The notes beneath the pieces are model-generated. The model was not told the DNA's origin. It did not search any database and worked only from the letters and a program-made list of their open reading frames with translations. Positions 38,630 to 46,795 of a DNA stretch of 64,000 bases are shown piece by piece. Origin of the DNA: Flammeovirgaceae bacterium UBA6059 (GTDB lineage Bacteria; Bacteroidota; Bacteroidia; Cytophagales; Cyclobacteriaceae); contig DIYH01000028.1 of assembly GCA_002435755.1 (NCBI GenBank), forward strand, positions 62,001-126,000. Direction: 5' to 3'. The position numbers and the translations under genes were made by a program. Every line of letters starts with the position of its first letter. Within the stretch, counting starts at the first letter, position 1.

Positions 38630-39646
38630 ATGATCCGTCTTCCTGCCGAGTGGGAGCCACAGGCATTTGTCCAATTCACCTTTCCTCATGAGCAGGGTGA
38701 TTGGGCGGACCATTATGATGAGGTAGTTAGGTGCTTTGTCGATCTGATTTCGGCGGTAGCTAAGTATCAAACAGTGCTCGTTGTGTGCCATGATATGACC
38801 ACTGTCAAGTCGTACTTTGATAAGACTGACAATTTGCATTTTACGGTAGCTCCCAGTAACGATGCATGGGCCCGAGACCATGGCGCTATCACGGTGATGG
38901 AAAACAATCACACATGTCTACTGGACTTTGACTTCAATGGTTGGGGTCAGAAGTACCCTTTTGGCCTGGATAATCGTATCACGCAACATCTATATGATCA
39001 GGGTATCTTCGGTTCGATCCCCATTTCTATGCCGCGGCTAGTGCTAGAAGGTGGGGCTATCGAGAGCGATGGTGTTGACACCTTACTGACTACCTCATCC
39101 TGTCTCCTATCGAAAACCCGCAATCCTGACCTGGAAAAGCAACAGATTGAGGAGAACCTGAAGCGCCAGTTTGGTCTGGATCGAATACTCTGGCTTGATC
39201 ATGGACATCTCACAGGTGATGATACAGATGGACACATTGACACGTTAGCAAGATTTTGCAATAGAGAGACTATCGCCTACGTACAATGTACAGACCGAGA
39301 TGATGAGCATTTTGCTCCTTTGCAGCGAATGGAATCTCAACTCAAGAGTTTCACCAAATCTGATGGTCAGCCTTACGAGCTAATACCTCTACCAATGGCT
39401 GATCCGTGTTTCGACGAAGAAGGCAATAGATTGCCTGCGACATACGCCAATTTCCTTATTTGCAATGGTGCTGTGATTGTACCAACCTATAACGTATCCC
39501 AAGATGCTGAGGCCCTTGAAATCCTCTCAAGTGTATTTCATGATAGAGAAGTGATCGGCATCAATTGTCTACCTTTGATCCAACAGCATGGTAGCCTGCA
39601 TTGTGTGACCATGCAGTATCCTGAAGGAGTCCCGTTAAAAACATAA
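38630..39646 (+). CDS. aguA: Agmatine deiminase
   Basis: A 338-residue member of the guanidine-group modifying (peptidyl-arginine deiminase-like) superfamily. It converts agmatine to N-carbamoylputrescine and ammonia in the cytoplasm. Family marks are RLPAEWEPQAFVQFTFPHE at the start, NDAWARDHGAITV, LVLEGGAIESDG, the His-Asp pair in LTGDDTDGHIDTLARF, and the catalytic Cys in HGSLHCVTMQYPEG near the end. The next gene encodes the following enzyme, which firmly supports agmatine as the substrate. It begins 18 bases after the adhesin stop without a visible terminator, so read-through is possible. Confidence 0.92.
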   Translation: MIRLPAEWEPQAFVQFTFPHEQGDWADHYDEVVRCFVDLISAVAKYQTVLVVCHDMTTVKSYFDKTDNLHFTVAPSNDAWARDHGAITVMENNHTCLLDFDFNGWGQKYPFGLDNRITQHLYDQGIFGSIPISMPRLVLEGGAIESDGVDTLLTTSSCLLSKTRNPDLEKQQIEENLKRQFGLDRILWLDHGHLTGDDTDGHIDTLARFCNRETIAYVQCTDRDDEHFAPLQRMESQLKSFTKSDGQPYELIPLPMADPCFDEEGNRLPATYANFLICNGAVIVPTYNVSQDAEALEILSSVFHDREVIGINCLPLIQQHGSLHCVTMQYPEGVPLKT

Positions 39647-39649
39647 CCG

Positions 39650-40525
39650 ATGAACGTAGGAATTGTCCAACAGACTTGTGGATCATCCAAGGATGAGAAT
39701 ATCGCTAAGTCCATAGAGGGTATCGCAGAGTGTGTCCGTCAAGGCGCAGAGCTAGTGGTACTTCAGGAGCTTCACTCCGGCATCTACTTCTGCCAGGCTG
39801 AGGACACCAACATGTTTGACCTTGCGGAATCGATTCCCGGCCCTACTGCCGAAAAATTTGCTCAAACCGCAAAGGAGCAGGGTGTTGTGTTGGTTACATC
39901 TCTTTTCGAAAAAAGAGCTCCCGGTATCTATCATAATACAGCTGTGGTATTTGACAAAGATGGATCGATGGTTGGGCGCTACCGCAAAATGCATATCCCA
40001 GATGACCCTGCTTATTACGAAAAGTTCTACTTCACTCCTGGTGACCTGGGCTTTGAGCCTATTCAAACCTCTTTAGGCAAACTGGGGGTATTAATCTGTT
40101 GGGATCAATGGTATCCAGAAGCCGCTCGACTAATGGCACTAGCCGGAGCAGAAGTGCTCATCTATCCTACCGCAATAGGCTGGGAAGCGGGTGACACTCA
40201 AGATGAGAAGGATCGCCAGTTAGATGCCTGGATGATCTCGCAACGTGCCCATGCAGTGGCCAATGGCCTGCCAGTAATATCAGTCAATCGCACAGGTTAT
40301 GAACCGGACTGGACAGGTGTGACTGAAGGCATTACCTTTTGGGGCAATAGTTTCATTACCGGCCCGCAAGGAGAGCTCCTGCATAGATCATCTCACAACA
40401 AAGAGGAGAATGTAGTGGTAACAGTTGATAGAAAGAGAACTGAAGATGTACGACGGATCTGGCCTTACTTTAGAGATCGCCGGATTGATGCCTATGCTGA
40501 TTTGACCAAACGTTATATCGACTAG
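39650..40525 (+). CDS. aguB: N-carbamoylputrescine amidase
   Basis: A 291-residue nitrilase-superfamily enzyme. It hydrolyses N-carbamoylputrescine to putrescine, CO2 and ammonia. The catalytic triad is visible as Glu in LVVLQELHSG (near 41), Lys in GRYRKMHIPDDP (near 114) and Cys150 in VLICWDQWYPEAARLMAL. The stretch HIPDDPAYYEKFYFTPGD is characteristic of AguB. It lies 3 bases after aguA, and the two form a complete agmatine-to-putrescine route. Length is that of the family. Confidence 0.93.
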   Translation: MNVGIVQQTCGSSKDENIAKSIEGIAECVRQGAELVVLQELHSGIYFCQAEDTNMFDLAESIPGPTAEKFAQTAKEQGVVLVTSLFEKRAPGIYHNTAVVFDKDGSMVGRYRKMHIPDDPAYYEKFYFTPGDLGFEPIQTSLGKLGVLICWDQWYPEAARLMALAGAEVLIYPTAIGWEAGDTQDEKDRQLDAWMISQRAHAVANGLPVISVNRTGYEPDWTGVTEGITFWGNSFITGPQGELLHRSSHNKEENVVVTVDRKRTEDVRRIWPYFRDRRIDAYADLTKRYID

Positions 40526-40526
40526 T

Positions 40527-40808
40527 ATGACATCCGAAGAGCTGGCTCAACTAGATAGCCCTGACAGCCTTGGTGTACCTCTACTAAAAGCCATGTGGAT
40601 GGCGGCAAATGACGACTGGGATGGTGCTCACAGCATTGCACAAGATATCGATACCAAGATAGGGTCTCGAGTCCATGGCTATTTACACTGGGTAGAGGGC
40701 GACATATGGAATGCGGATTACTGGTATCGACGCGCTGGTACTACTCGACCCAATGTAAGCCTCGATAACGAATGGTATTCAATCACTACATTGCTGCTCG
40801 AAGCATGA
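40527..40808 (+). CDS. Conserved hypothetical protein, 93 residues
   Basis: A small soluble acidic protein with many Trp. The region VPLLKAMWMAANDDWDGAHSIAQ followed by HGYLHWVEGDIWNADYWYRRAG suggests two helical hairpins of a TPR-like kind. I have seen similar short proteins in diverse bacteria but know no function. It begins one base after the aguB stop and overlaps the next gene by ATGA, so it belongs to the agmatine operon transcript. Confidence 0.7.
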   Translation: MTSEELAQLDSPDSLGVPLLKAMWMAANDDWDGAHSIAQDIDTKIGSRVHGYLHWVEGDIWNADYWYRRAGTTRPNVSLDNEWYSITTLLLEA

Positions 40809-40984
40809 AGAAGTTCATCGGCATAGCTATAGGGTTTTTGGCGATAGGTTTAGCAACTGTCTATTTTCTAAGGACCTACCGGGAAGGCAATCCTAATTGG
40901 CAGTATCCGGTATTGGCTTTTGGAATGGCATTTATTCTGTATTACACATTCTCAACCCCAGGAGGGCGCAGAAGGAAGAAATGA
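40805..40984 (+). CDS. Small membrane protein, 59 residues
   Basis: Starts at the ATG that overlaps the preceding stop. Residues 4-23 (FIGIAIGFLAIGLATVYFL) and about 33-49 are hydrophobic, giving two membrane helices joined by a short polar loop. The end is very basic (GGRRRKK) and likely cytoplasmic. No family is recognised. Being coupled to its neighbour by ATGA supports it as a real gene. Confidence 0.6.
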   Translation: MKKFIGIAIGFLAIGLATVYFLRTYREGNPNWQYPVLAFGMAFILYYTFSTPGGRRRKK

Positions 40985-41014
40985 TCATTCCTGATTATTA
41001 ATTTAGTCTCTCAT

Positions 41015-41350
41015 ATGGCTGATAAAGGTAGTTTTTTTGAAGATGTATTTGAGGTAGCCAAACTCGTACCTCAAGGTCGGGTGACAAGCTATGGCGCTAT
41101 CGCAAATTACCTAGGTACGAAAGGAAGTGCCCGTATGGTTGGATGGGCTATGAATCAGGCACATACCGATCCGGCAGTGCCTGCTCATCGTGTCGTCAAT
41201 CGATCCGGTCTACTCACGGGTAAGCATCACTTTAATCCACCTTCAAGTATGCAACAACGATTGGAAGCCGAAGGCATCACGATCATCGATGATCAAATCC
41301 AGGACTTTGATAAGCATTTTTGGGATCCAGTTAAGGAGCTGGGGTTTTAG
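41015..41350 (+). CDS. Alkyltransferase-like protein (MGMT family, active Cys replaced)
   Basis: A 111-residue protein of the O6-alkylguanine-DNA alkyltransferase fold, DNA-binding domain only. VAKLVPQGRVTSYGAIANYL is the helix-turn-helix region, and GSARMVGWAMNQ carries the nucleotide-flipping Arg. Where repair enzymes have PCHR this protein has PAHRVVNRSG, so the alkyl-accepting Cys is Ala. This is the hallmark of alkyltransferase-like (ATL) proteins, which bind O6-alkylguanine without repairing it and pass it to nucleotide excision repair. Length fits ATL proteins (about 100-110). It appears monocistronic. Confidence 0.88.
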   Translation: MADKGSFFEDVFEVAKLVPQGRVTSYGAIANYLGTKGSARMVGWAMNQAHTDPAVPAHRVVNRSGLLTGKHHFNPPSSMQQRLEAEGITIIDDQIQDFDKHFWDPVKELGF

Positions 41351-41447
41351 TTATTGATTTCGTGTTAAGGAATAAGTAACTATTCAACAAACTTTCATTA
41401 GATATACCATTAGGAAACTAATCATACAAATGCTCGTATAACAGCCT

Positions 41448-41780
41448 ATGAAACACACACAGCTGGGTGAATTCGAAGAGCTGGTTTTACTTATTATTGG
41501 CTCTTTAGGAGACAATGCCTATAGCATCTCCATCAAAGAGGAACTTAAAAATCATACACAAAGGAATCCAAGCATAGGTGCGCTCCATTCTGCATTCAAT
41601 CGCCTTGAGAAGAAAGGCTTTCTGGATTCTTATGAAGGTGGTGCTACCAACAAGCGCGGTGGTCGAAGTAAGAGATTCTACAAGCTCACCACCTTAGGTC
41701 GAAAGGCATTGGATCAGTCTTACGAATTGCGTGCCTCTTTATATCATACGCTACCAAAACTCGGTCTGAGCAATGACTGA
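41448..41780 (+). CDS. PadR-family transcriptional regulator (copy 1)
   Basis: A 110-residue winged-helix regulator. It begins KHTQLGEFEELVLLIIGSLG, then has the recognition-helix region SIGALHSAFNRLEKKGFL and the wing GGRSKRFYKLTTLGRKAL. There is almost no C-terminal dimer helix, which fits the short PadR class that accompanies orphan permeases in Bacteroidota. Its end overlaps the permease gene by 8 bases. It closely resembles the regulator at 46796. The upstream region has ATTAG-GAAA-CTAAT (41409-41422) but no promoter as clear as that of the second copy. It probably represses its own operon. Confidence 0.88.
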   Translation: MKHTQLGEFEELVLLIIGSLGDNAYSISIKEELKNHTQRNPSIGALHSAFNRLEKKGFLDSYEGGATNKRGGRSKRFYKLTTLGRKALDQSYELRASLYHTLPKLGLSND

Positions 41781-44418
41781 TCAAAAGAACATCGGGCCAC
41801 CAAGGTGGGCGGATCGATTTCTAGAATGGTATTGCCACAGCAAGCACCTCGACATACTCCGTGGTGACCTTTACGAACTCTACGACGATCGCCTGGAGAA
41901 TGGCAGCAGCAAGTTCAAAGCAGATATCTTCTTCTGCCTCGAAGTATTCACATTATGCCGCCCCTTCGCTTTCAAAAAACTCAACAACGAAAACTCAAAT
42001 ACCATAGCCATGTGGAGAAACTACTTCAAGATCACCTACCGGAATCTCTTCAGACAAAAAGTCTATTCCTTCCTCAATTTGAGTGGGTTAGCCATTGGAC
42101 TGGCTTGCTCGATTCTGATTTTTTTATATGTCAGTGACGAACTGAGCTATGATCGATTTCATGAAAAGTCGGATCGCATCTATAGAGTATTAGAACATTT
42201 CGAAAGTGAAGGCAATGGAGAGCATTCGGCAAGCTTGCCATTTCCCACTGGGCCGACACTTCAGCAAGAGTACCCAGATCAGATTGCTCAGCAGGTACGG
42301 CTCTTCAATTTTCAGTCTCCTACATTGGCACTTGCCAATAAATTATCAGAAAAGGCATTCAATGAATCACAAGTGTTCTTTGCAGACTCCACATTTTTGA
42401 AAGTCTTTGATTTCGAATTGCTGGTAGGCAATCCTGAAACGGCCTTAGACGATCCGAATACCATATTGATCACCGCTGGAATGGCCAAGAAATACTTTCC
42501 AGGTGAAGACCCTGTGGGCAAGTTTTTAGAACTACAAGGGACTCAGAATCTGGAGGTAGTCGGGGTTTTTAGAGACCCTCCTAAGAATACACACTTCCAG
42601 TTCGACTTTATCGTATCCTTTAGCAGTCTTAAGCAATGGTACGGTGGTGGTTACCCAAAAAATTGGTATTGGAATCCATGCTGGACCTATATCGTACTCA
42701 ACGAGAATGTCAACCCAGAACATGTTGAAGCCAATTTCCCTGCCTTTGTCGAAAAGTTCTTTCCTGATTTCATTGTAGATGATGTTGATCTCGAGTTACA
42801 ACCTCTGACTGATATTCATTTACACTCCAAGCTGGACTATGAGATTACCGCTAATAGCAATATTCAAAGCGTTTACATTTTTGCTGCTATCGCCTTCTTC
42901 GTATTGATCATCGCAGCAATCAACTTCATCAACCTGAGCACTGCCCGCGCAACGAAAAGAGCGAAAGAGGTTGGCGTACGTAAATCACTTGGTAGCTCTA
43001 AACCACAGCTGGTCAATCAATACATGCTCGAGTCAGTCTTCATGACATTACTCGCCATGGTATTCGCTCTTATTATAGTTGCACTATCGCTTCCATACTT
43101 TAATGGATTGACGGATAAGTCTATTGGCTTTGATTTTTTACTCCAACCTTACATCGTTCTTGGTCTTTTAGGAGTTGCCTTGGTTGTTGGACTACTTTCT
43201 GGTTTTTATCCGGCTTTTGTGTTGTCCAACTTTAACACCATTCTTGTCCTGAAGAATGCCCACCTCAAGACCAGCGGGCTGACATTTAGGAAGGTGTTAG
43301 TGACACTTCAGTTTGCCGTTTCGGTGAGCTTGATAATAGGTACGATTGTCGCTATCAATCAACTCCAACATTTACAAAACAAGGATGTAGGTTTCGATCA
43401 GGATAACATTCTCATGATACCTGTGATCCGCTCTCCAATGGGTGCACATTACGAGACATTTAAAAGTACAGCGCTTCAAAGTCCACATGTGAAGTCAATG
43501 ACAGCTGTTGAAGAGATAGTAGGCGCCAAGCATCAGGTAAGCAACTACAGATTTGAAGAAATGGAAAAGTCGAAACCATTTGCTCATATCAATCTGAGGC
43601 ATGACTTCACCAAAACTTTTGAGATCCCGATGGTAGCCGGTAGAGATTATGATATGACCATCCAAACTGACGACTCGCTTGCGATCGTAGTGAATGAAAC
43701 CTTGGTGAAATCTATGGGATGGGGAACTCCCGAAGAGGCAATTGGCAAGCGATTCTACTACCGCAATCAGCTTAAGGGTCGCGTTGTAGGTGTAGTCAAA
43801 GACTACAATGTGGTCTCTAAACATCAACCCATCTCACCTTTCATCTTAAAGCTAAATACCCGACCAAGAGCATTCAATTTGTTCATCAAGTATGTAGCCG
43901 TGAAAGTTGACAATAATATAGAGGCTTCTATCGCGGATTTAAATTCAGCATGGAGTTCAGTGCTGCCCAATATGCCCTTCGACTATTTCTTCCTTGATGA
44001 TCGACTCAATGACTCCTATCGCTCGGAACAACAGTTGAGTAGCGTAACTGTCATTTTCTCAGGGCTTACCATTTTGGTCGCGTGCCTAGGCCTATTCGGA
44101 CTCGCTACTTTTAGTGTTGAGCAACGCACTAAAGAAATCGGTGTACGTAAAGTACTGGGGATCTCTTCTCCACAGTTATTGGTACTACTGTCAAAGGAGT
44201 TTTTAACATTGATCCTCATCGCATTTGTGATCGCCATACCATTCTCCTATTTGCTCACCCAAAACTGGCTGAACGGCTTCTCTTACCGCATTGACCTGGA
44301 AGTTTGGCCGTACCTGGTCGCTGGTTTCATGACCTTCTTGGTGGCATTTTTAACTGTGTCATATCATAGTGTGAAAGCTTCTACAATCAATCCCGTAGAT
44401 ACATTGAAGTGCGAGTGA
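41773..44418 (+). CDS. Orphan FtsX-type permease with N-terminal prefix domain (copy 1)
   Basis: An 881-residue membrane protein. Residues 5-75 form the permease prefix domain (RWADRFLEWYCHSKHLDILRG and DLYELYDDRLENG) that is found in permeases linked to PadR. Then come a helix (near 95-120), a MacB-PCD-like periplasmic domain, three helices near 365-490, a fourth near 520, a second periplasmic domain, and the last three helices from about 755. FtsX signatures are TKRAKEVGVRKSLGSSKPQL and EQRTKEIGVRKVLGISSPQL. No ATPase gene is present nearby. The 3' end (coding TINPVDTLKCE) has a decayed duplicate at 46439. The role is unknown; known relatives move lipids, lipoproteins or peptides, or transmit mechanical signals. 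Confidence 0.88.
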   Translation: MTDQKNIGPPRWADRFLEWYCHSKHLDILRGDLYELYDDRLENGSSKFKADIFFCLEVFTLCRPFAFKKLNNENSNTIAMWRNYFKITYRNLFRQKVYSFLNLSGLAIGLACSILIFLYVSDELSYDRFHEKSDRIYRVLEHFESEGNGEHSASLPFPTGPTLQQEYPDQIAQQVRLFNFQSPTLALANKLSEKAFNESQVFFADSTFLKVFDFELLVGNPETALDDPNTILITAGMAKKYFPGEDPVGKFLELQGTQNLEVVGVFRDPPKNTHFQFDFIVSFSSLKQWYGGGYPKNWYWNPCWTYIVLNENVNPEHVEANFPAFVEKFFPDFIVDDVDLELQPLTDIHLHSKLDYEITANSNIQSVYIFAAIAFFVLIIAAINFINLSTARATKRAKEVGVRKSLGSSKPQLVNQYMLESVFMTLLAMVFALIIVALSLPYFNGLTDKSIGFDFLLQPYIVLGLLGVALVVGLLSGFYPAFVLSNFNTILVLKNAHLKTSGLTFRKVLVTLQFAVSVSLIIGTIVAINQLQHLQNKDVGFDQDNILMIPVIRSPMGAHYETFKSTALQSPHVKSMTAVEEIVGAKHQVSNYRFEEMEKSKPFAHINLRHDFTKTFEIPMVAGRDYDMTIQTDDSLAIVVNETLVKSMGWGTPEEAIGKRFYYRNQLKGRVVGVVKDYNVVSKHQPISPFILKLNTRPRAFNLFIKYVAVKVDNNIEASIADLNSAWSSVLPNMPFDYFFLDDRLNDSYRSEQQLSSVTVIFSGLTILVACLGLFGLATFSVEQRTKEIGVRKVLGISSPQLLVLLSKEFLTLILIAFVIAIPFSYLLTQNWLNGFSYRIDLEVWPYLVAGFMTFLVAFLTVSYHSVKASTINPVDTLKCE

Positions 44419-44622
44419 CCATGTTATGACTTATCTGTATTGAAGTCGTCATCGCATGAAAATGATGGAATATAGCGTTTCTCTGTAGTTGTAATAAAGA
44501 TTAATTCTATAATTATATACAGGTAAATTCTATTGACTGATTTGAATCATATCTACGGTCTTGTAATTAAAGTCGCATATCTGGATCTTTAGAATCTCGT
44601 TCTTAGGTTCAAATTTGCAGTT

Positions 44623-46344
44623 ATGTTTTTGACTCGTCTTTTTATTTTTCTATTGATCCTTTCATTAGGTCTTAGCCTACCAAGTTGTGGTGATGATGAC
44701 TCCACCGATCCTCAACCTACCGATCAAACGCCAGATCCTGATCCTGACCCAGACCCTAATCCTGATCCAAGTCCCACTGGAGACAGTGGGAACCCGCCTC
44801 CATTACCGAACAGAGTGTCTGAGCCGATCTCTAATTCGTTCAATAGTGATTTTGATGACGGAGGAGTCATATATTACCCGATTGATCAGATCGAAAGCAT
44901 AGAAGGTGTAAGATTACGCAGTTACCTTACTCAAAGCGGTAAAGGAGTTACGAATAATGCTAGGCTGGAAACTATAGATCAGTTTGGGTTTCTGGTAGAT
45001 GAAGTGACATCTAATGGTCAAGAGGTAAACTTCTTTGAATCAAATCTTGACTTGGCACTTTTTTTTAGTTTGGATGGGACGATCGACATTTATCAGTATG
45101 GAGAAGAGAATTGGATATGGGGATATTGGTTTTTAAATCAAGCCGGCAATAGATTAATAATAAATCCAAATACATCTAATGAGCTTACAATCAACATACT
45201 TTCTTTGAACCCGTTCTCCCTAACGGTCATTTTGACTGATAGTAATGGCAATTCATTTGAAGTACGTTTGAATAGTTATACCGATGGAGTTGAAACAAGT
45301 AATGAATTCTCTCCAACTCTGTTTCAGAACTTGCTATTGTCATCCCAATGGTATGGTCATGAAACCTTCTTCAATGGTAATCTTATTGAGCTCAACCGTG
45401 ATGTAAGTTTAGCTTTTTTTGGAAATGACATTGTGTATTTTGATAATATCTACAATCACTCATTCGAAAATGTCATTCTAAGCAACTATCAGCTTGGTTT
45501 TGAAAGTTTTGCATTGAGTGGCTCATTTAGCAATGGAGATGATTTCTATGCTTTGATCAGCAGTTTGGATGAGGAATCACTCGTTGCAATCATTGCTAAC
45601 GATGAAGGTTTTAGTGAGATATTATTCAGACCATTGTCTGAACAAGAAATTGAAAATTCTCTTTTGTCATTTACCGGATGGAGTTTAATAGGGGAAGCTA
45701 CATTTGGTAATTACACGGAATATGAAGAGATCCAGAGGTTTGTTCAGTTTTCAAGTAATTCCATGGCTTCATTAGTAACAGAGGATGAAAGCGAACCTTT
45801 AGACGTTACATGGCAATTAGGTTCAACTGATGAAATTATATCAGTTGTCTATTCTAGTATCTTTGGTGAATTGTTGTTTGAAGAGGAGTTTCTCTTTTTA
45901 GGTCAGCAACATCTATTCAGTATAGGTGAGGGAGAAGGAGAATTGTCCATTTGGAACCGTCAAGTTTTAGTAACCCCTGAGCAAGAACAGGCGCTTTTGT
46001 TAACGGCGGAAGGTGCAACTTGGTCGTTGGTGGATGCAGAAGATGCTGTTACGGTTGATGGCACTAATTCAATTGACTGGGATAATTTTACATTACAGTT
46101 TTCTGGTGATGACAATGGAGGTGCATTTACCACAACAAACTCAGCTTCTCCTATTGTATGGCCTAGTACAGGTACTTGGGCATTTGCTTCTGGTAGCGTT
46201 ACTCAGCTACAACGTAATGATGGAGTCGCAATGACAGTGAATGTAACTGAAACAAACTTGACTTTGTCTTTTGAAGTCGAAGATCCTGGAAGTGGTAGAG
46301 CTAATGGCTTTGGAGGTAATTGGATTTTTAAATTAGGGAGATGA
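44623..46344 (+). CDS. Surface or periplasmic lipoprotein of unknown function
   Basis: A 573-residue lipoprotein. The signal peptide ends LGLSLPSC, a lipobox with Cys22, followed by GDDDS and a Pro-Asp spacer (about residues 37-51). The rest is rich in beta strands, Trp, Asn and Ser. At least two internal modules look related: each has a form like SSQWYGHETFFNGN or TGWSLIGEATFGN at its start. The C-terminal part (near 465-573) has GRANGFGGNWIFKLGR and resembles short beta-sandwich modules of other Bacteroidota lipoproteins. No enzyme motif is seen. The gene lies between the two PadR-permease pairs and is bounded downstream by the remnant of a permease end, so it may be a later insertion. Confidence 0.8.
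   Translation: MFLTRLFIFLLILSLGLSLPSCGDDDSTDPQPTDQTPDPDPDPDPNPDPSPTGDSGNPPPLPNRVSEPISNSFNSDFDDGGVIYYPIDQIESIEGVRLRSYLTQSGKGVTNNARLETIDQFGFLVDEVTSNGQEVNFFESNLDLALFFSLDGTIDIYQYGEENWIWGYWFLNQAGNRLIINPNTSNELTINILSLNPFSLTVILTDSNGNSFEVRLNSYTDGVETSNEFSPTLFQNLLLSSQWYGHETFFNGNLIELNRDVSLAFFGNDIVYFDNIYNHSFENVILSNYQLGFESFALSGSFSNGDDFYALISSLDEESLVAIIANDEGFSEILFRPLSEQEIENSLLSFTGWSLIGEATFGNYTEYEEIQRFVQFSSNSMASLVTEDESEPLDVTWQLGSTDEIISVVYSSIFGELLFEEEFLFLGQQHLFSIGEGEGELSIWNRQVLVTPEQEQALLLTAEGATWSLVDAEDAVTVDGTNSIDWDNFTLQFSGDDNGGAFTTTNSASPIVWPSTGTWAFASGSVTQLQRNDGVAMTVNVTETNLTLSFEVEDPGSGRANGFGGNWIFKLGR
44731..44775 (+). repeat. Six-base degenerate tandem repeat coding a Pro-Asp spacer
   Basis: About seven degenerate copies of GATCCT-like units encode alternating Asp-Pro. 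Gains or losses of units would keep the frame and change only the length of the spacer between the lipid anchor and the folded part. Confidence 0.6.
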
Positions 46345-46438
46345 GCTCATAGTAGTGGTGTAAGGCTTACGCGTCACTTATTGATATTGACTAACACTTT
46401 TCTTTTCTAACTCATTAGAAAACAGCAGTTTGTGTCAA

Positions 46439-46488
46439 AGTGCGAAGACTGCACGATCAATCCAGTAAATACATTGAAGTGCGAATGA
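46439..46488 (+). pseudogene. Decayed 3' end of an FtsX permease gene
   Basis: Bases 46453-46488 read TINPVNTLKCE followed by TGA, against TINPVDTLKCE and TGA at the end of the permease at 41773. ATACATTGAAGTGCGA (16 bases) is identical in both, and homology extends a little upstream (with a one-base deletion) and about 20 bases past the stop. No intact gene precedes it, so this is a remnant. Confidence 0.75.
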
Positions 46489-46569
46489 CATAATGTTGTG
46501 ACCTTATGTATCCGACTTTCTCACCACTCGGAGTGGTCTGACCAGTGTTCTGCCCACATCTGGAGCATA

Positions 46570-46599
46570 TTGACAATTATAGAATTGACCCGATATACT
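46570..46599 (+). promoter_or_regulatory. Sigma-70-like promoter TTGACA-N18-TATACT
   Basis: TTGACA (46570-46575), an 18-base spacer and TATACT (46594-46599) match the classical sigma-70 consensus in eleven of twelve positions. No gene start follows closely; a terminator lies about 75 bases on. Bacteroidota normally use another consensus, so activity here is uncertain. Confidence 0.4.
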
Positions 46600-46605
46600 A
46601 GTCTG

Positions 46606-46707
46606 ACCACTTGCCCCCTATCATAATAAACAAGTAACAAAGCTAGAATTTCTAAAAACTTTTCTGCTAAGCAAAAGGCCTTGGAGGTGACTCTAAGGCC
46701 TTTTTTT
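46606..46707 (+). ncRNA. Candidate small RNA of about 100 bases
   Basis: The stretch between the sigma-70-like promoter and the terminator has no open reading frame and would give a transcript of about 100 bases ending in a nine-pair hairpin and a U run. Only the arrangement supports it; no RNA family is recognised. Confidence 0.3.
46674..46707 (+). terminator. Rho-independent terminator
   Basis: AAAGGCCTT (46674-46682) pairs perfectly with AAGGCCTTT (46695-46703) across a 12-base loop, and a run of seven T ends the element. It insulates the second PadR operon from upstream transcription. Confidence 0.8.
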
Positions 46708-46751
46708 CCTGACAACATCACGGATAACCACACAAGTTGCTATTCTTTCTA

Positions 46752-46781
46752 TTTGTATATAAAATATATTATATACATTTG
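46752..46781 (+). promoter_or_regulatory. Consensus promoter with embedded palindrome (PadR operator candidate)
   Basis: TTTG (46752-46755) and TACATTTG (46774-46781) are separated by 18 bases and fit the Bacteroidota consensus fully. Between and over them lies the palindrome TGTATATAA-N6-TTATATACA (46754-46777), with perfect nine-base arms. The PadR gene starts 14 bases downstream, so autorepression by its product is likely. Confidence 0.75.
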
Positions 46782-46795
46782 AATAAAAATAAAGC

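Larger units (their letters stand above)
46489..46795. other. Spacer between the permease remnant and the second PadR gene
   Basis: No protein gene is seen in the 451 bases from 46345 to 46795. It holds the permease remnant, an inverted repeat ACCACTC-G-GAGTGGT (46523-46537), a direct repeat GTCTGACCA (46536-46544 and 46601-46609), a sigma-70-like promoter, a terminator, and the PadR promoter with its palindrome. Confidence 0.6.

Noticed and set aside
41409..41422. ATTAG-GAAA-CTAAT upstream of the first PadR gene as an operator
   Set aside because: Arms of only five bases, and no promoter boxes around it; too weak to annotate separately.
44601..44622. GGTTCAAAT, like the T-loop of a tRNA, before the lipoprotein gene
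   Set aside because: No acceptor, D or anticodon stems can be drawn around it; also seen as GGTTCGAAT in the GHMP kinase gene region, where it is coding.
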